DNA of 64,000 nt, from assembly GCA_029561455.1 (NCBI GenBank), contig JAKQIY010000068.1, forward strand, positions 1-64,000, read 5' to 3'. Every line of letters begins with the position of its first letter. The stretch's first letter is position 1. The notes beneath the pieces were generated by a model. That model did no database searches and was not told where the DNA came from. It saw only the letters and a program-made list of their open reading frames with translations. Both the position numbers and the translations under genes were made by a program. Shown one piece after another: positions 8,818 to 17,352 of the stretch. Source of the DNA: a bacterium (GTDB taxonomy: Bacteria; Zhuqueibacterota; Zhuqueibacteria; Residuimicrobiales; Krinioviventaceae).

Positions 8818-10221
8818 TTATTTATTTTGTAAAGCTATTTCAAGGGCGGTTGTTGTCGTATAGTATTTGGCCAGCATATTGGGCGCTTCCCAATCCGGCA
8901 TTTTCCCATCCATCAGGTATTGCAAAAATTTTTCCGTTACCTGACCAAAGTGTGCTTCATGGCCGGTGCGGTATGTTTTAGGTATAACAACATGCCAGCT
9001 TGAACCGGATTTTTCCAATCCTATTCCCGGATATTTAGCCTGCAAGCCGGGAAATTCAGTTTCCAAAGCAACTGCAAGATTATTTATATTGCCCGCAGGT
9101 GATGCTTCAATATAGAGTTCCGGAACATAATTTTGCTCTTTGCCCTGGCGAATCGTAACATTTGCTTGTGAGCCACGCATAATTGAATAATGCGTATCAC
9201 CGGCCCCTTCAGGAGCCTGAAAATTCCACAAAACCGAAACCCGCGCATGGATATTTTTTATTTTGTAATTAATTTCACCATTGGCATAGATCTGTAAATT
9301 ACCGCCATTATCAACATATTTTTGCAAATAATCGGGGTAGGAGGGCAGTTGTGTTGCGGTAGAGAACTGCGCCGGGGTCATTATCGTCGGCCAGCGTTTT
9401 GCACCAACCAGTTCAATATCTGTTTTATAGTTGATGATCTGTTCCGGAAAACATTCCCATTGTATCAAATCGACCAGGTGCGTCGTTACATCAACAATGC
9501 CTTCGCCCTGCTGGGTTACATCCATAAACCAGGCCGGGCGTTTTAAAGGATTGCCGGAAACATATTTAAAAAAGTGATGTACGCTTTCTTTGGTTACAGC
9601 CGGTTCTTCCGGTGTACCGGTTTGCAATGTGCCAAATATAGCCGGAATTTGCATTAGTTCGCGCTGCAAGATCGTGGTTATTTCGAAACGTTCAGTCATA
9701 ATATCGTATAACAGGGTGTGATTTGAATCTGCCGTTGCCATAACTTTTAACAATTTTTCCAGGTCGTCTTTATTTATGCATAAAGGTTTGTCGGCAAGGA
9801 CATTTATACCTGCTGCAATTGCCGTTTTTACATAGTCCATCTTTTTACGATTATTCCCGGCGGTAACAAGAACGTTACCCGGTTTTTCGGCCAGCATTTT
9901 TTCCAGGTAATCATTTCCTTTATATACGCGGAGATCCCAGGCAGTTGGATTTTCACTGCGGGTATTATAATCATTGATGCGGGACAAATAATCCTCAACT
10001 TCCGGGCCATCCGGTGCGTATACATACACAACCGGGGAAATCTGTTCATACATAGTTTTTTGTACCAGGGCGGCATGAAAGTGCCCAGGATCGAGGTTGA
10101 TTATTTTCACTTCAGCTTTTGCGCAGGTAAACTTCATTTCAGTGTCCTTTTGATTTGTGCAGGAAAAAAGTGTTATTACAATAATAACAGACATGAAAAT
10201 GAAATTTAATTTTATTTTCAT
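8818..10221 (-). CDS. Exported Gfo/Idh/MocA-family oxidoreductase (lipoprotein)
   Basis: A 467-residue protein whose N-terminus is a lipoprotein signal (TLFSC, Cys21) followed by a Rossmann-type nucleotide-binding domain. AGINVLADKPLCI corresponds to the family's conserved EKP-like motif. The C-terminal half resembles the putative oxidoreductase C-terminal domain (Oxidoreduct_C) seen in secreted relatives. Cytoplasmic family members oxidise or reduce sugars and inositols with NAD(P). Outside the cytoplasm, a tightly bound cofactor would be needed if it is active. The canonical GxGxxG at the start of the Rossmann fold is replaced by LDPGHFHAAL, so cofactor use is uncertain. The gene is convergent with the BACON lipoprotein gene. 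Confidence 0.8.
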   Translation of the reverse strand: MKIKLNFIFMSVIIVITLFSCTNQKDTEMKFTCAKAEVKIINLDPGHFHAALVQKTMYEQISPVVYVYAPDGPEVEDYLSRINDYNTRSENPTAWDLRVYKGNDYLEKMLAEKPGNVLVTAGNNRKKMDYVKTAIAAGINVLADKPLCINKDDLEKLLKVMATADSNHTLLYDIMTERFEITTILQRELMQIPAIFGTLQTGTPEEPAVTKESVHHFFKYVSGNPLKRPAWFMDVTQQGEGIVDVTTHLVDLIQWECFPEQIINYKTDIELVGAKRWPTIMTPAQFSTATQLPSYPDYLQKYVDNGGNLQIYANGEINYKIKNIHARVSVLWNFQAPEGAGDTHYSIMRGSQANVTIRQGKEQNYVPELYIEASPAGNINNLAVALETEFPGLQAKYPGIGLEKSGSSWHVVIPKTYRTGHEAHFGQVTEKFLQYLMDGKMPDWEAPNMLAKYYTTTTALEIALQNK

Positions 10222-10276
10222 AGCAACTCCAGAATAATGATGAGGGTTTAACGAAGTATCTGAGAGAGATACAATT

Positions 10277-10663
10277 TCATTCTCTTTTGGGGTTATCAGC
10301 TAATAGTTCTTCAACCGCCTTGAGCAATTTTTTTCTTTCAAAAGGCTTGGTAAAACTTTTAACCGCCCCCAGTTTTTTGGACATTGTTAAATAATCTGTG
10401 GGACTAATCCTGCCGCCTCCGGATATCGAAATGATTTTAACATTCGGGAATTCATTGCGTAGTTCAATAATCGTCTCAATACCCTCTTTTTCCGGCATGA
10501 TAATATCTGTTATTACCAAATCTGTTGGATTTTGGCGAAACAATTTTAAACCCTGATTTCCATCTCCTGCGGTAATGACCTGGTATCCTTCTAATTCAAG
10601 CATTTGTTTGAGTATTTCCCGCACTTCTTCTTCGTCATCTATTACCAGGATTCGGGCTGCCAT
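10277..10663 (-). CDS. Single-domain response regulator (CheY-like)
   Basis: A 128-residue receiver domain with no output domain. The acidic pocket is DDEEE (9-13), the phospho-acceptor is Asp53 in VITDIIMP, and the conserved lysine is in SFTKPF near residue 106. It probably accepts or relays phosphate for a kinase encoded elsewhere. It is divergent from the sigma-54 activator across a 337-base region and could be a diffusible partner of the kinases further downstream. The direct partner cannot be deduced. Confidence 0.9.
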   Translation of the reverse strand: MAARILVIDDEEEVREILKQMLELEGYQVITAGDGNQGLKLFRQNPTDLVITDIIMPEKEGIETIIELRNEFPNVKIISISGGGRISPTDYLTMSKKLGAVKSFTKPFERKKLLKAVEELLADNPKRE

Positions 10664-11000
10664 GTTCTGTTTCTCCTTTCCCCGTTTCTGTCAACGTTTT
10701 CATTTTATTACATTAAAGTTTATTCCAAATGATTAGCCCTCGTGCCGGCAATAAACTTTATATATAGCTGTTTACAATAAAGTAACCAGAACCATTTATC
10801 GGAAAAATTCTTTATTAATAAAATTTTATTTGAATTATTATAATTAATTGTAGTGCGAATGTCAAGTTAAATCAGAAAATATTTTATAATTTTCTCTTCA
10901 ACATATTTTCTTTATCATAAATTCATTTCTTTATTTAGTTTGATAAATTTTGTAAATTATATTTACATTTTTTACCAAATAACAAACCCGAACAAAACTG
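10664..11000. other. Divergent intergenic region with palindrome
   Basis: 337 very AT-rich bases between the minus-strand receiver and the plus-strand sigma-54 activator. No gene is seen. The only clear structure is the palindrome at 10951-10967, listed separately. Confidence 0.6.
10951..10967. promoter_or_regulatory. Palindrome, candidate operator
   Basis: A perfect inverted repeat TGTAAAT-TAT-ATTTACA, 34 bases before the start codon of the sigma-54 activator. The size and symmetry suit a dimeric regulator, possibly autoregulation. No family can be assigned from sequence alone. Confidence 0.4.
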
Positions 11001-12347
11001 ATGTCTTCACACATAAATATTTTACTTTTGGATGATAACCACGAATTTGCCGGCGCCTGTTGTTTATTATTACAACAAGCCGGTTATCATGTCGATTTGG
11101 CAACGACAGTTGAAGAAGGATTAAAACTGGGGTCTAGTCGGACATACCAGGTTGCTCTTGTTGATTACCGCTTGCCAGGTATGAATGGTATTGAAGTTAT
11201 GCGCCGGCTTAAAAAAGAAAATCCTCTACTTGAAGTTATAATCATTACCGGACATGCGACTCTGGAAATGGCTGTTGAAGCCGGACGCGGTGGCGCATTT
11301 GATTATATTTCCAAACCGTTTGAACCCGATAAACTTCTTGGTCTGGTAACTCAACTGGCGCAAAAATTCCGGGGCGCCGGTGAACAATCCGGCGGCGCTT
11401 TTGATTTTGTTTTTGATGGCGCGCCTGTGCGCATTATTGGCGCCAGTTCGGTTATGCAGCAAATTTTTTCTTTAATCGACAAGATTGCCCCGACGGAAAG
11501 TACCGTACTGATTTTAGGTGAAAGCGGCACCGGTAAGGAGTTAGTTGCCAAGGCTATACATGCTAAAAGTCTGCGTGCTGATAAACCTTTTTTCGCTATG
11601 GATTGCGGCTCGCTTGTTGAATCGTTGTTTGAAAGTGAATTATTCGGACATGCAAAAGGGTCATTCACCGGCGCTTATGTTACCAAACATGGTGCTTTTG
11701 AACTGGCCAATAACGGCACTTTCTTTTTCGATGAAATTGGCAACATTTCTTTAAATGTTCAGGCAAAAATTTTACGGACGATTCAGGAAAAGGAATTTCG
11801 CCGCGTCGGAGATACAACCACCATTAAAGTCGATGTGCGCATGATTGCCGCCACCAACCTGGATTTAATGCAGGCAGTCGGAGACGGCACTTTTCGTGAA
11901 GATCTCTATTACCGAATTAGTGTTATCCCTTTAAAGTTACCAGCATTGCGTGACCGTCGCGACGATATTCCGCTGCTGGTGGATTATTTTATAAAAAAAC
12001 ATAATTACCGTCGTCGCGGCCGCGATATTCAATCAATCTCCCCTGATGCTCTCGATATGCTGACACAATATAACTGGCCGGGTAACATTCGCGAACTGGA
12101 AAATGTAATTGAACGGGCAATAGTAATTGAAGAATCCCTTGATATAAGTTCTGCCAGTTTACCTATTCATATTCAACGCGGTAGTGAAGATACACATCGG
12201 GAAGCGCTGTCACTTGCCGATGTGGAGCGTAATCATATCAGTAAAATATTAAAAATGACCGATCGGAATATTACCCACGCTGCACGTTTACTGGATATTG
12301 ATCGCAAAACCCTGTACGATAAAATCCGTCGATACAATTTGTCCTGA
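11001..12347 (+). CDS. Sigma-54-dependent response regulator (NtrC/AtoC family)
   Basis: A 448-residue transcription activator. A receiver domain (1-120; acidic pair D11-D12, Asp55, Lys105) precedes an AAA+ domain with Walker A GESGTGKE (173-180), the sigma-54 contact loop GSFTGA (220-225) and Walker B FFFDEIG (241-247). A Fis-type helix-turn-helix ends the protein (NITHAARLLDIDRKTLYDKI). When phosphorylated it should drive promoters read by sigma-54 RNA polymerase. Its position heading a run of receiver, kinase and hydrogenase genes suggests it controls hydrogenase or redox genes, though I found no convincing -24/-12 promoter in front of them. Confidence 0.93.
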   Translation: MSSHINILLLDDNHEFAGACCLLLQQAGYHVDLATTVEEGLKLGSSRTYQVALVDYRLPGMNGIEVMRRLKKENPLLEVIIITGHATLEMAVEAGRGGAFDYISKPFEPDKLLGLVTQLAQKFRGAGEQSGGAFDFVFDGAPVRIIGASSVMQQIFSLIDKIAPTESTVLILGESGTGKELVAKAIHAKSLRADKPFFAMDCGSLVESLFESELFGHAKGSFTGAYVTKHGAFELANNGTFFFDEIGNISLNVQAKILRTIQEKEFRRVGDTTTIKVDVRMIAATNLDLMQAVGDGTFREDLYYRISVIPLKLPALRDRRDDIPLLVDYFIKKHNYRRRGRDIQSISPDALDMLTQYNWPGNIRELENVIERAIVIEESLDISSASLPIHIQRGSEDTHREALSLADVERNHISKILKMTDRNITHAARLLDIDRKTLYDKIRRYNLS

Positions 12348-12367
12348 GTGTGGAGAAATTCCACACT
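12347..12367 (+). terminator. Hairpin after the sigma-54 activator
   Basis: Arms AGTGTGGA and TCCACACT form an eight-bp stem with a five-base loop right at the stop codon. The following TTATCTCTCTC is a poor T tract, so it may be a weak terminator or an RNA-stability hairpin. Confidence 0.4.
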
Positions 12368-12536
12368 TATCTCTCTCAAATTTGCTAGCCTGGTTTCACT
12401 TGGGCGGTATTTTTTAATTCTCTTCAATATTATCAATCATTTAGCATCTGTAATTTAAATGTATTGATTTTAATTTGTGGCATTGATTTTGATTGCAAAC
12501 AGATGAAAAGAACTGTTCATTCTTGTATGAATTACT

Positions 12537-12908
12537 ATGTATTGCCTGTTTATTGTAACGCCACAAAATGTCTCAAATTCTGAACTGGAACAATTTCTGC
12601 ATGTTAACCATGTAGATTGCGAAATTGTCTATGATCCTTTTACCGGAATTCAGCGGGTTCAGGAACAGCATTTTGATCTGATCATTCTTGACGCCGAAGC
12701 CTGTACCGCCGGTATTGACAGGGCCATCCGGCTATTAAAGGGTTGTGATCCTTACACCCGGATTATTGTCAAAACCAATATCAATACCCGCGATCTGGAA
12801 AGTTCAGTGCGCAAAGAGCAGGTTTTTTATTATCATGTAAATTCGCTTGGTTTGAATGATTTACAAATTGCAGTAAAATCGGCTTTACAATTATCCGGTA
12901 CCTTGTAA
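12537..12908 (+). CDS. Degenerate receiver-like protein
   Basis: A 123-residue protein with the alternating pattern of a receiver domain but missing key parts. Asp52 is kept in LIILDAEA, but the N-terminal acidic pair is absent (FIVTPQ) and the usual lysine-proline near the end is replaced by HVNS. It is therefore probably a pseudo-receiver that binds partners without normal phosphotransfer. The ribosome site is weak. It is followed after 47 bases by a normal receiver gene and heads the hydrogenase-signalling gene run. The family call is moderate and the function unknown. Confidence 0.65.
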   Translation: MYCLFIVTPQNVSNSELEQFLHVNHVDCEIVYDPFTGIQRVQEQHFDLIILDAEACTAGIDRAIRLLKGCDPYTRIIVKTNINTRDLESSVRKEQVFYYHVNSLGLNDLQIAVKSALQLSGTL

Positions 12909-12955
12909 GTAATTGTATAGTAGTATAATTTTCTCTTGACACGACAGGAGAGCGT

Positions 12956-13351
12956 ATGAGTACAGAAATAAAAATTTTGCTGGCTGACGATGATCCCGAT
13001 TTCATCGAAATCAATCGTACAATTCTGGAAGCCAAAGGTTACGATGTTGAAGAAGCGTATACATCCTCGGAGGCAATAACTAAAGTGCGCGCCGGGAACT
13101 ATGATCTGTTGATTCTGGATTTGATGATGGAAGAAAAAGACGCCGGGTTTACTGTGGCTTATGCCATCCGTGAAGATGAACGGTTAAAAGAATTGCCGAT
13201 CCTGATGCTGACATCCGCCCAGGAAAAAACCGGTTTTACTTTTAAACTTTCCAAAGACCAGGAATGGATGAAAGTAGATGATTTTGCAGCTAAACCGCTG
13301 CGACCGGCTGAACTTGTGGAACGAGTTGAAAAGCTGTTAAAGAAAAGGTGA
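12956..13351 (+). CDS. Response regulator with extended C-terminal loop
   Basis: A 131-residue receiver domain with acidic residues DDD (11-13), phospho-acceptor Asp55 (LLILDLMM) and a KP motif in FAAKPLRP. Between strands 4 and 5 it carries an insert (GFTFKLSKDQEWMKVDDF) absent from ordinary CheY. The proteins at 21096 and 21508 share the same insert, which marks a subfamily I associate with [FeFe]-hydrogenase gene clusters. A strong ribosome site (CAGGAG) precedes the ATG. It ends seven bases before the REC-PAS-kinase gene, its likely partner. Confidence 0.9.
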   Translation: MSTEIKILLADDDPDFIEINRTILEAKGYDVEEAYTSSEAITKVRAGNYDLLILDLMMEEKDAGFTVAYAIREDERLKELPILMLTSAQEKTGFTFKLSKDQEWMKVDDFAAKPLRPAELVERVEKLLKKR

Positions 13352-13358
13352 TATCATT

Positions 13359-14858
13359 ATGCAGGCTCAGGATGTAAAAATTCTTATTGTTGACGATGAT
13401 GAAATCAGCCGAATCGGATGCGAACGCATTCTGGAAGTGTCCGATTACAAGGTTGACCTGGCTGAAAACGGCCTGGATGGCCTGGAAAAAATCAAATCTT
13501 CCGATTATGATCTGGTTGTTACCGACCTGATGATGCCGAAAATGGGAGGGATGGAATTTTTGCAGGAAATCCGCAAAGTCGATGAAAAGATAGTCCCCAT
13601 TGTCATTACCGGGTATGCTACTATTGAAAATGCGGTCGATGCGGTAAAAATGGGCGCCTACGATTACCTGGCTAAACCGTTTACTCCTGATGAATTCCGC
13701 ACCAAAGTGGAACGCGCGTTGGAAAAGCGCCGTTTGCTGCTGGAAACCGAACAGCTCCGCCAGGAACGCGATAAAAATATGCTGGAACACAGCATTGAAA
13801 AATCCCGAACTCTTACTATTGTAAATTGTATGAGTGAAGGTGTTATTGCAACAAATACTGCAGGGCAAATATTACTGATGAATCCTGCCGCTGTTAAAAT
13901 GTTGCGTTTAAAGCATCACAATGTGATCGGCAAAAAAGTGACCGGATTATTAAGCAATACCGATCTGGAAGAGAAAATATCCGCCGCTCTGAAAAAGGTT
14001 ACCTCCTGTGAAATTCTGGAACGGTTTGAAGTTACCACCGGCGAAGGCCGTGTCCTGCAGCCGAACATCACCCCAATTATTAACGAAAAGGGCGAATGTA
14101 TCGGTACTGTGGCTGTTTTGATTGATGTTACCGAGGAAAAGAAAATTGAAAAAATGAAAGCAGATTTTCTCAACCTGGTATCGCACGAGTTGAAAGCGCC
14201 ATTGGGCGCAATAGAGGGTTATTTAAATATCATTCTGGATGGTGTTACCGCCGGTCAGCCGGAAAAAGAAAAAAGTTTTATTTCAAAATCTCGTGACCGG
14301 GCCCATGAACTGTTAGACCTGGTTAATGATCTGCTCGATTTGACCCGCGCTGAGAGAAAGATCTCCGCCAAAGTCATGTCTCCGGTTGATGTAAATACCG
14401 TTTTAATGGATACTTTTGAGTTTTACAAGAATGAGGCAAAAACCAAGTCAATTAATTATACCATCGACTTGACGGCTGCATTGCCTAAAATACGAGGCAA
14501 CCGTGAAGAACTGTCGCGTCTGTTTGCCAACCTGGTTAGTAACGCCATAAAATATACACCGGCAAAAGGACAGGTGCTGATAACGACAGAAAGTAATGAG
14601 AAACAAATTTATATTGCCATCAAAGATACCGGCATTGGTATGTCCAAAGAAGATGCCGCCAAAGTATTTGATGAATTCTACCGGGCTGGTAACGCCGTTG
14701 CCAAAAAAATCTCCGGTACCGGGCTGGGTTTGGCAATAGCTAAAAAAATTGTAGAAGAACATAATGGTTATATAGAAGTCGAAAGTGAACTGGAAAAAGG
14801 ATCGACATTTACGGTCATTTTACCGGTGATTATCGATAGTACAAAAAAAAATAATTAA
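13359..14858 (+). CDS. REC-PAS-histidine kinase
   Basis: A 499-residue soluble sensor kinase with reversed hybrid order. A receiver domain (1-125; Asp56, Lys106), a helical connector, a PAS domain (about 148-260; VNCMSEGVIATNTAGQILLMN), HisKA with phospho-acceptor His276 (LVSHELKAPLGAI), and a HATPase domain with DTGIGM and GTGLGLAI boxes. There is no membrane segment, so it senses a cytoplasmic signal. It sits 20 bases before the first hydrogenase gene and is a paralogue of the kinase at 21903, with His and Asp at the same residue numbers. It is likely part of the hydrogenase control circuit. Confidence 0.93.
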   Translation: MQAQDVKILIVDDDEISRIGCERILEVSDYKVDLAENGLDGLEKIKSSDYDLVVTDLMMPKMGGMEFLQEIRKVDEKIVPIVITGYATIENAVDAVKMGAYDYLAKPFTPDEFRTKVERALEKRRLLLETEQLRQERDKNMLEHSIEKSRTLTIVNCMSEGVIATNTAGQILLMNPAAVKMLRLKHHNVIGKKVTGLLSNTDLEEKISAALKKVTSCEILERFEVTTGEGRVLQPNITPIINEKGECIGTVAVLIDVTEEKKIEKMKADFLNLVSHELKAPLGAIEGYLNIILDGVTAGQPEKEKSFISKSRDRAHELLDLVNDLLDLTRAERKISAKVMSPVDVNTVLMDTFEFYKNEAKTKSINYTIDLTAALPKIRGNREELSRLFANLVSNAIKYTPAKGQVLITTESNEKQIYIAIKDTGIGMSKEDAAKVFDEFYRAGNAVAKKISGTGLGLAIAKKIVEEHNGYIEVESELEKGSTFTVILPVIIDSTKKNN

Positions 14859-14877
14859 CTGCTAAAGAGAGGTTTTA

Positions 14878-15342
14878 ATGAGTACCGCTAGTGTTTATGA
14901 AAAATATCCTGCTCAAGATCCATCCGTTTTAATTCCCATGCTGCAGGATATTCAGGAAATATTAGGCTACTTGCCGGAAGATGAAATGCACAAAGTAGCT
15001 AATTTTACCCGTCTTCCCGTCAGCCGAATATATGGAGTAGCGACCTTTTATAATCAATTTCGCCTGCAACCCCTGGGCCAACATGTTATTCGCGTTTGCC
15101 GTGGCACCGCTTGCCATGTCAAAGGTTCGCTGGATATTTTAACAACGTTGGAAAATGAGTTGAAAATCAAAGCTGGTGAAACGACCAAAGATTTACTGTT
15201 TACCCTGGAAACTGTCGCCTGTATAGGCGCCTGCAGTATAGCGCCCGTTATCTCCATTGATAATGAATATTATGGACATTTAACTGTAAAAAAGGTACAA
15301 AAGATACTTGCATCATTTAAAAATGACCAAACAGAGGAATAA
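14878..15342 (+). CDS. Hydrogenase NuoE-like [2Fe-2S] subunit (HndA/HydC type)
   Basis: A 154-residue thioredoxin-fold [2Fe-2S] protein. Four ligands are visible as C74-x4-C79 (CRGTAC) and C115-x3-C119 (CIGAC), with the family motif IYGVATFYNQF. It corresponds to NuoE of complex I and HndA/HydC of trimeric or tetrameric [FeFe]-hydrogenases. It passes electrons between the NuoF-like flavoprotein and the rest of the complex. Its stop codon directly abuts the ATG of the NuoF-like gene, showing tight co-expression with the next two genes. Confidence 0.93.
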   Translation: MSTASVYEKYPAQDPSVLIPMLQDIQEILGYLPEDEMHKVANFTRLPVSRIYGVATFYNQFRLQPLGQHVIRVCRGTACHVKGSLDILTTLENELKIKAGETTKDLLFTLETVACIGACSIAPVISIDNEYYGHLTVKKVQKILASFKNDQTEE

Positions 15343-17337
15343 ATGGCAGATATGAATACATATAAAAGTTTATTTACAGAATTATGGAATGATTCAGAGT
15401 ACCCTGTTATGTCTCTGATCGAAAGTCTGGAAGGCGTTGCCGGGAATGAACTTGCCGCCTCCAAGATAAAAACTGTTGAAAAAATGCGCGATCAATTATT
15501 ATTAAAAACCCACGAGCATCCGGTTATATTTATTGGTATGGGCACCTGCGGCCTGGCCAATGGCGCGCAAAAAGTACATGATGCTTTTGTTACTATATTA
15601 AAAGAAAAAAATATTAAAGCACAACTGATCTCAACCGGTTGTGTTGGTTATTGCGCTAAAGAAGTGATCGTCGATGTGAAATTGCCGGGCAAACCCCGCA
15701 TCACTTATTGCGAAGTTAAACCCGAAGATGTGCCTGTGATCGTCGAAACAACTATTGAACAGGGTCAGATTGTTAGCGATAAAGTATTAGCGGTTTATGA
15801 AGAAAACGGCTGGCAAAATGTTCCCCGCATCGACAAGATTCCATTTTTCATCAAGCAGAAAAAAGTTGTCCTGGAAAATTGCGGTGTAATTGACCCGGAA
15901 AGTATCGATCAATATATATCCAAAGGCGGGTACCGGGCGGTCGTCAAAGCTTTAACGAAAATGACGCCGCAAGATGTTGTTAAAGAAGTGCTGGCGTCTG
16001 GCTTGCGCGGACGCGGCGGTGGCGGTTTCCCATCCGCCAAGAAATGGGAACTGGCGGCCCTTGAAAAAGCCGACAAGAAATACCTGGTATGTAACGCCGA
16101 TGAAGGCGATCCGGGCGCATTTATGGATCGCGCTGTATTGGAAAGCGATCCGCACCGGGTTGTGGAAGGTATGATTATAGCCGCTTACGCCATGGGCGCC
16201 AGCGAAGGTTATATCTACTGCCGCGCTGAATACCCGTTGGCGATCAAACGGTTGGAAAAAACCATCCATGACGCCAAAGAATATGGATTGCTGGGAAAAA
16301 ATATTCTTGGCAGTAGTTTTTCTTTTTCGCTAAAAATTAAAAAAGGCGCGGGCGCTTTTGTTTGCGGCGAAGAAACCGCCCTGTTGAACTCTATTGAAGG
16401 CAAACGCGGTATGCCCCGGCCCAGACCGCCATTCCCCTCTACTGCCGGCTTGTTCGGCAAACCGACTGTGATCAATAATGTTGAAACCTTTGCCAATGTC
16501 CCGGCCATTATGCGCAACGGTGCCGCCTGGTATTCGGCTATCGGCACGGAAAAGTCCAAAGGAACCAAAATTTTCGCCTTGTCCGGCAATGTTTGTAATG
16601 TGGGTCTTGTGGAAGTACCGATGGGCGTTACCCTGCGAGAGATTATTTTTGATATTGGCGGCGGCATCCCGGACAATAAAAAATTTAAAGCTGTGCAAAT
16701 CGGCGGTCCTTCGGGCGGCGCGCTACCGGATTCGGTAATCGATACTCAAATCGATTATGAATCTCTGAAAAGCATTGGCGCCATGATGGGCTCCGGCGGC
16801 CTGGTGGTTATGGATGATTCGACCTGTATGGTCAGCCTGGCCAAATATTTTATGACCTTTATTCAATCCGAATCCTGTGGCAAATGTATTCCCTGCCGCG
16901 AAGGAACGAAACGCTTGCTTGAAATATTGACCCGGTTGTCCACCAGTCACCGCACAGAAAAATCGCAGGATGAATCGTTACTGCGTTTCCAGGGTATGGT
17001 GTATATGGAACGACTGGCGGATGTGATTAAAAATACTTCGTTGTGCGGACTGGGACAGTCGGCCGCCAACCCGGTATTGAGCACACTGCGGTATTTCCGT
17101 GATGAATACGAAGCGCACTTGTATGACCGTAAATGTCCGGCCGGCGCCTGCCGCGAATTGTTGACCTATCATATCGATACGGACAAATGTACGGGCTGTA
17201 CGGTCTGCGCCAGAAAATGTCCGGAAAGCGCTATTTTAGGTGAACGTAAAAAAGCACATTATATAATTGAAGAAAAATGTATTCGCTGTGACCAGTGCAG
17301 GGCGAACTGTAAATTTGATGCAATTTATGTTGAATAA
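15343..17337 (+). CDS. Hydrogenase NuoF-like flavoprotein subunit (HndC/HydB type) with C-terminal ferredoxin
   Basis: A 664-residue subunit that should bind FMN and NAD(P)H and split or join electrons in an electron-bifurcating hydrogenase. Domains: an N-terminal thioredoxin-like [2Fe-2S] domain (about 60-150; C69, C100, C104), the FMN/NAD region (GLRGRGGGGFPSAKKWE, CNADEGDPGAF, GAGAFVCGEETAL), an SLBB region, a [4Fe-4S] motif SCGKCIPCREG, and a C-terminal 2[4Fe-4S] ferredoxin (CTGCTVCARKCP, CIRCDQCRANC). The second copy at 26048 lacks the ferredoxin tail and has a cysteine-free N-terminal domain, so the two complexes are wired differently. Confidence 0.94.
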   Translation: MADMNTYKSLFTELWNDSEYPVMSLIESLEGVAGNELAASKIKTVEKMRDQLLLKTHEHPVIFIGMGTCGLANGAQKVHDAFVTILKEKNIKAQLISTGCVGYCAKEVIVDVKLPGKPRITYCEVKPEDVPVIVETTIEQGQIVSDKVLAVYEENGWQNVPRIDKIPFFIKQKKVVLENCGVIDPESIDQYISKGGYRAVVKALTKMTPQDVVKEVLASGLRGRGGGGFPSAKKWELAALEKADKKYLVCNADEGDPGAFMDRAVLESDPHRVVEGMIIAAYAMGASEGYIYCRAEYPLAIKRLEKTIHDAKEYGLLGKNILGSSFSFSLKIKKGAGAFVCGEETALLNSIEGKRGMPRPRPPFPSTAGLFGKPTVINNVETFANVPAIMRNGAAWYSAIGTEKSKGTKIFALSGNVCNVGLVEVPMGVTLREIIFDIGGGIPDNKKFKAVQIGGPSGGALPDSVIDTQIDYESLKSIGAMMGSGGLVVMDDSTCMVSLAKYFMTFIQSESCGKCIPCREGTKRLLEILTRLSTSHRTEKSQDESLLRFQGMVYMERLADVIKNTSLCGLGQSAANPVLSTLRYFRDEYEAHLYDRKCPAGACRELLTYHIDTDKCTGCTVCARKCPESAILGERKKAHYIIEEKCIRCDQCRANCKFDAIYVE

Positions 17338-17352
17338 TAATCTGAGGATGAT

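Noticed and set aside
12478-12493. Sigma-54 -24/-12 promoter TGGCATTGATTTTGAT before the pseudo-receiver gene
   Set aside because: The -24 half fits, but the -12 element has GA instead of the near-invariant GC; a TTGC further on is four bases out of register.
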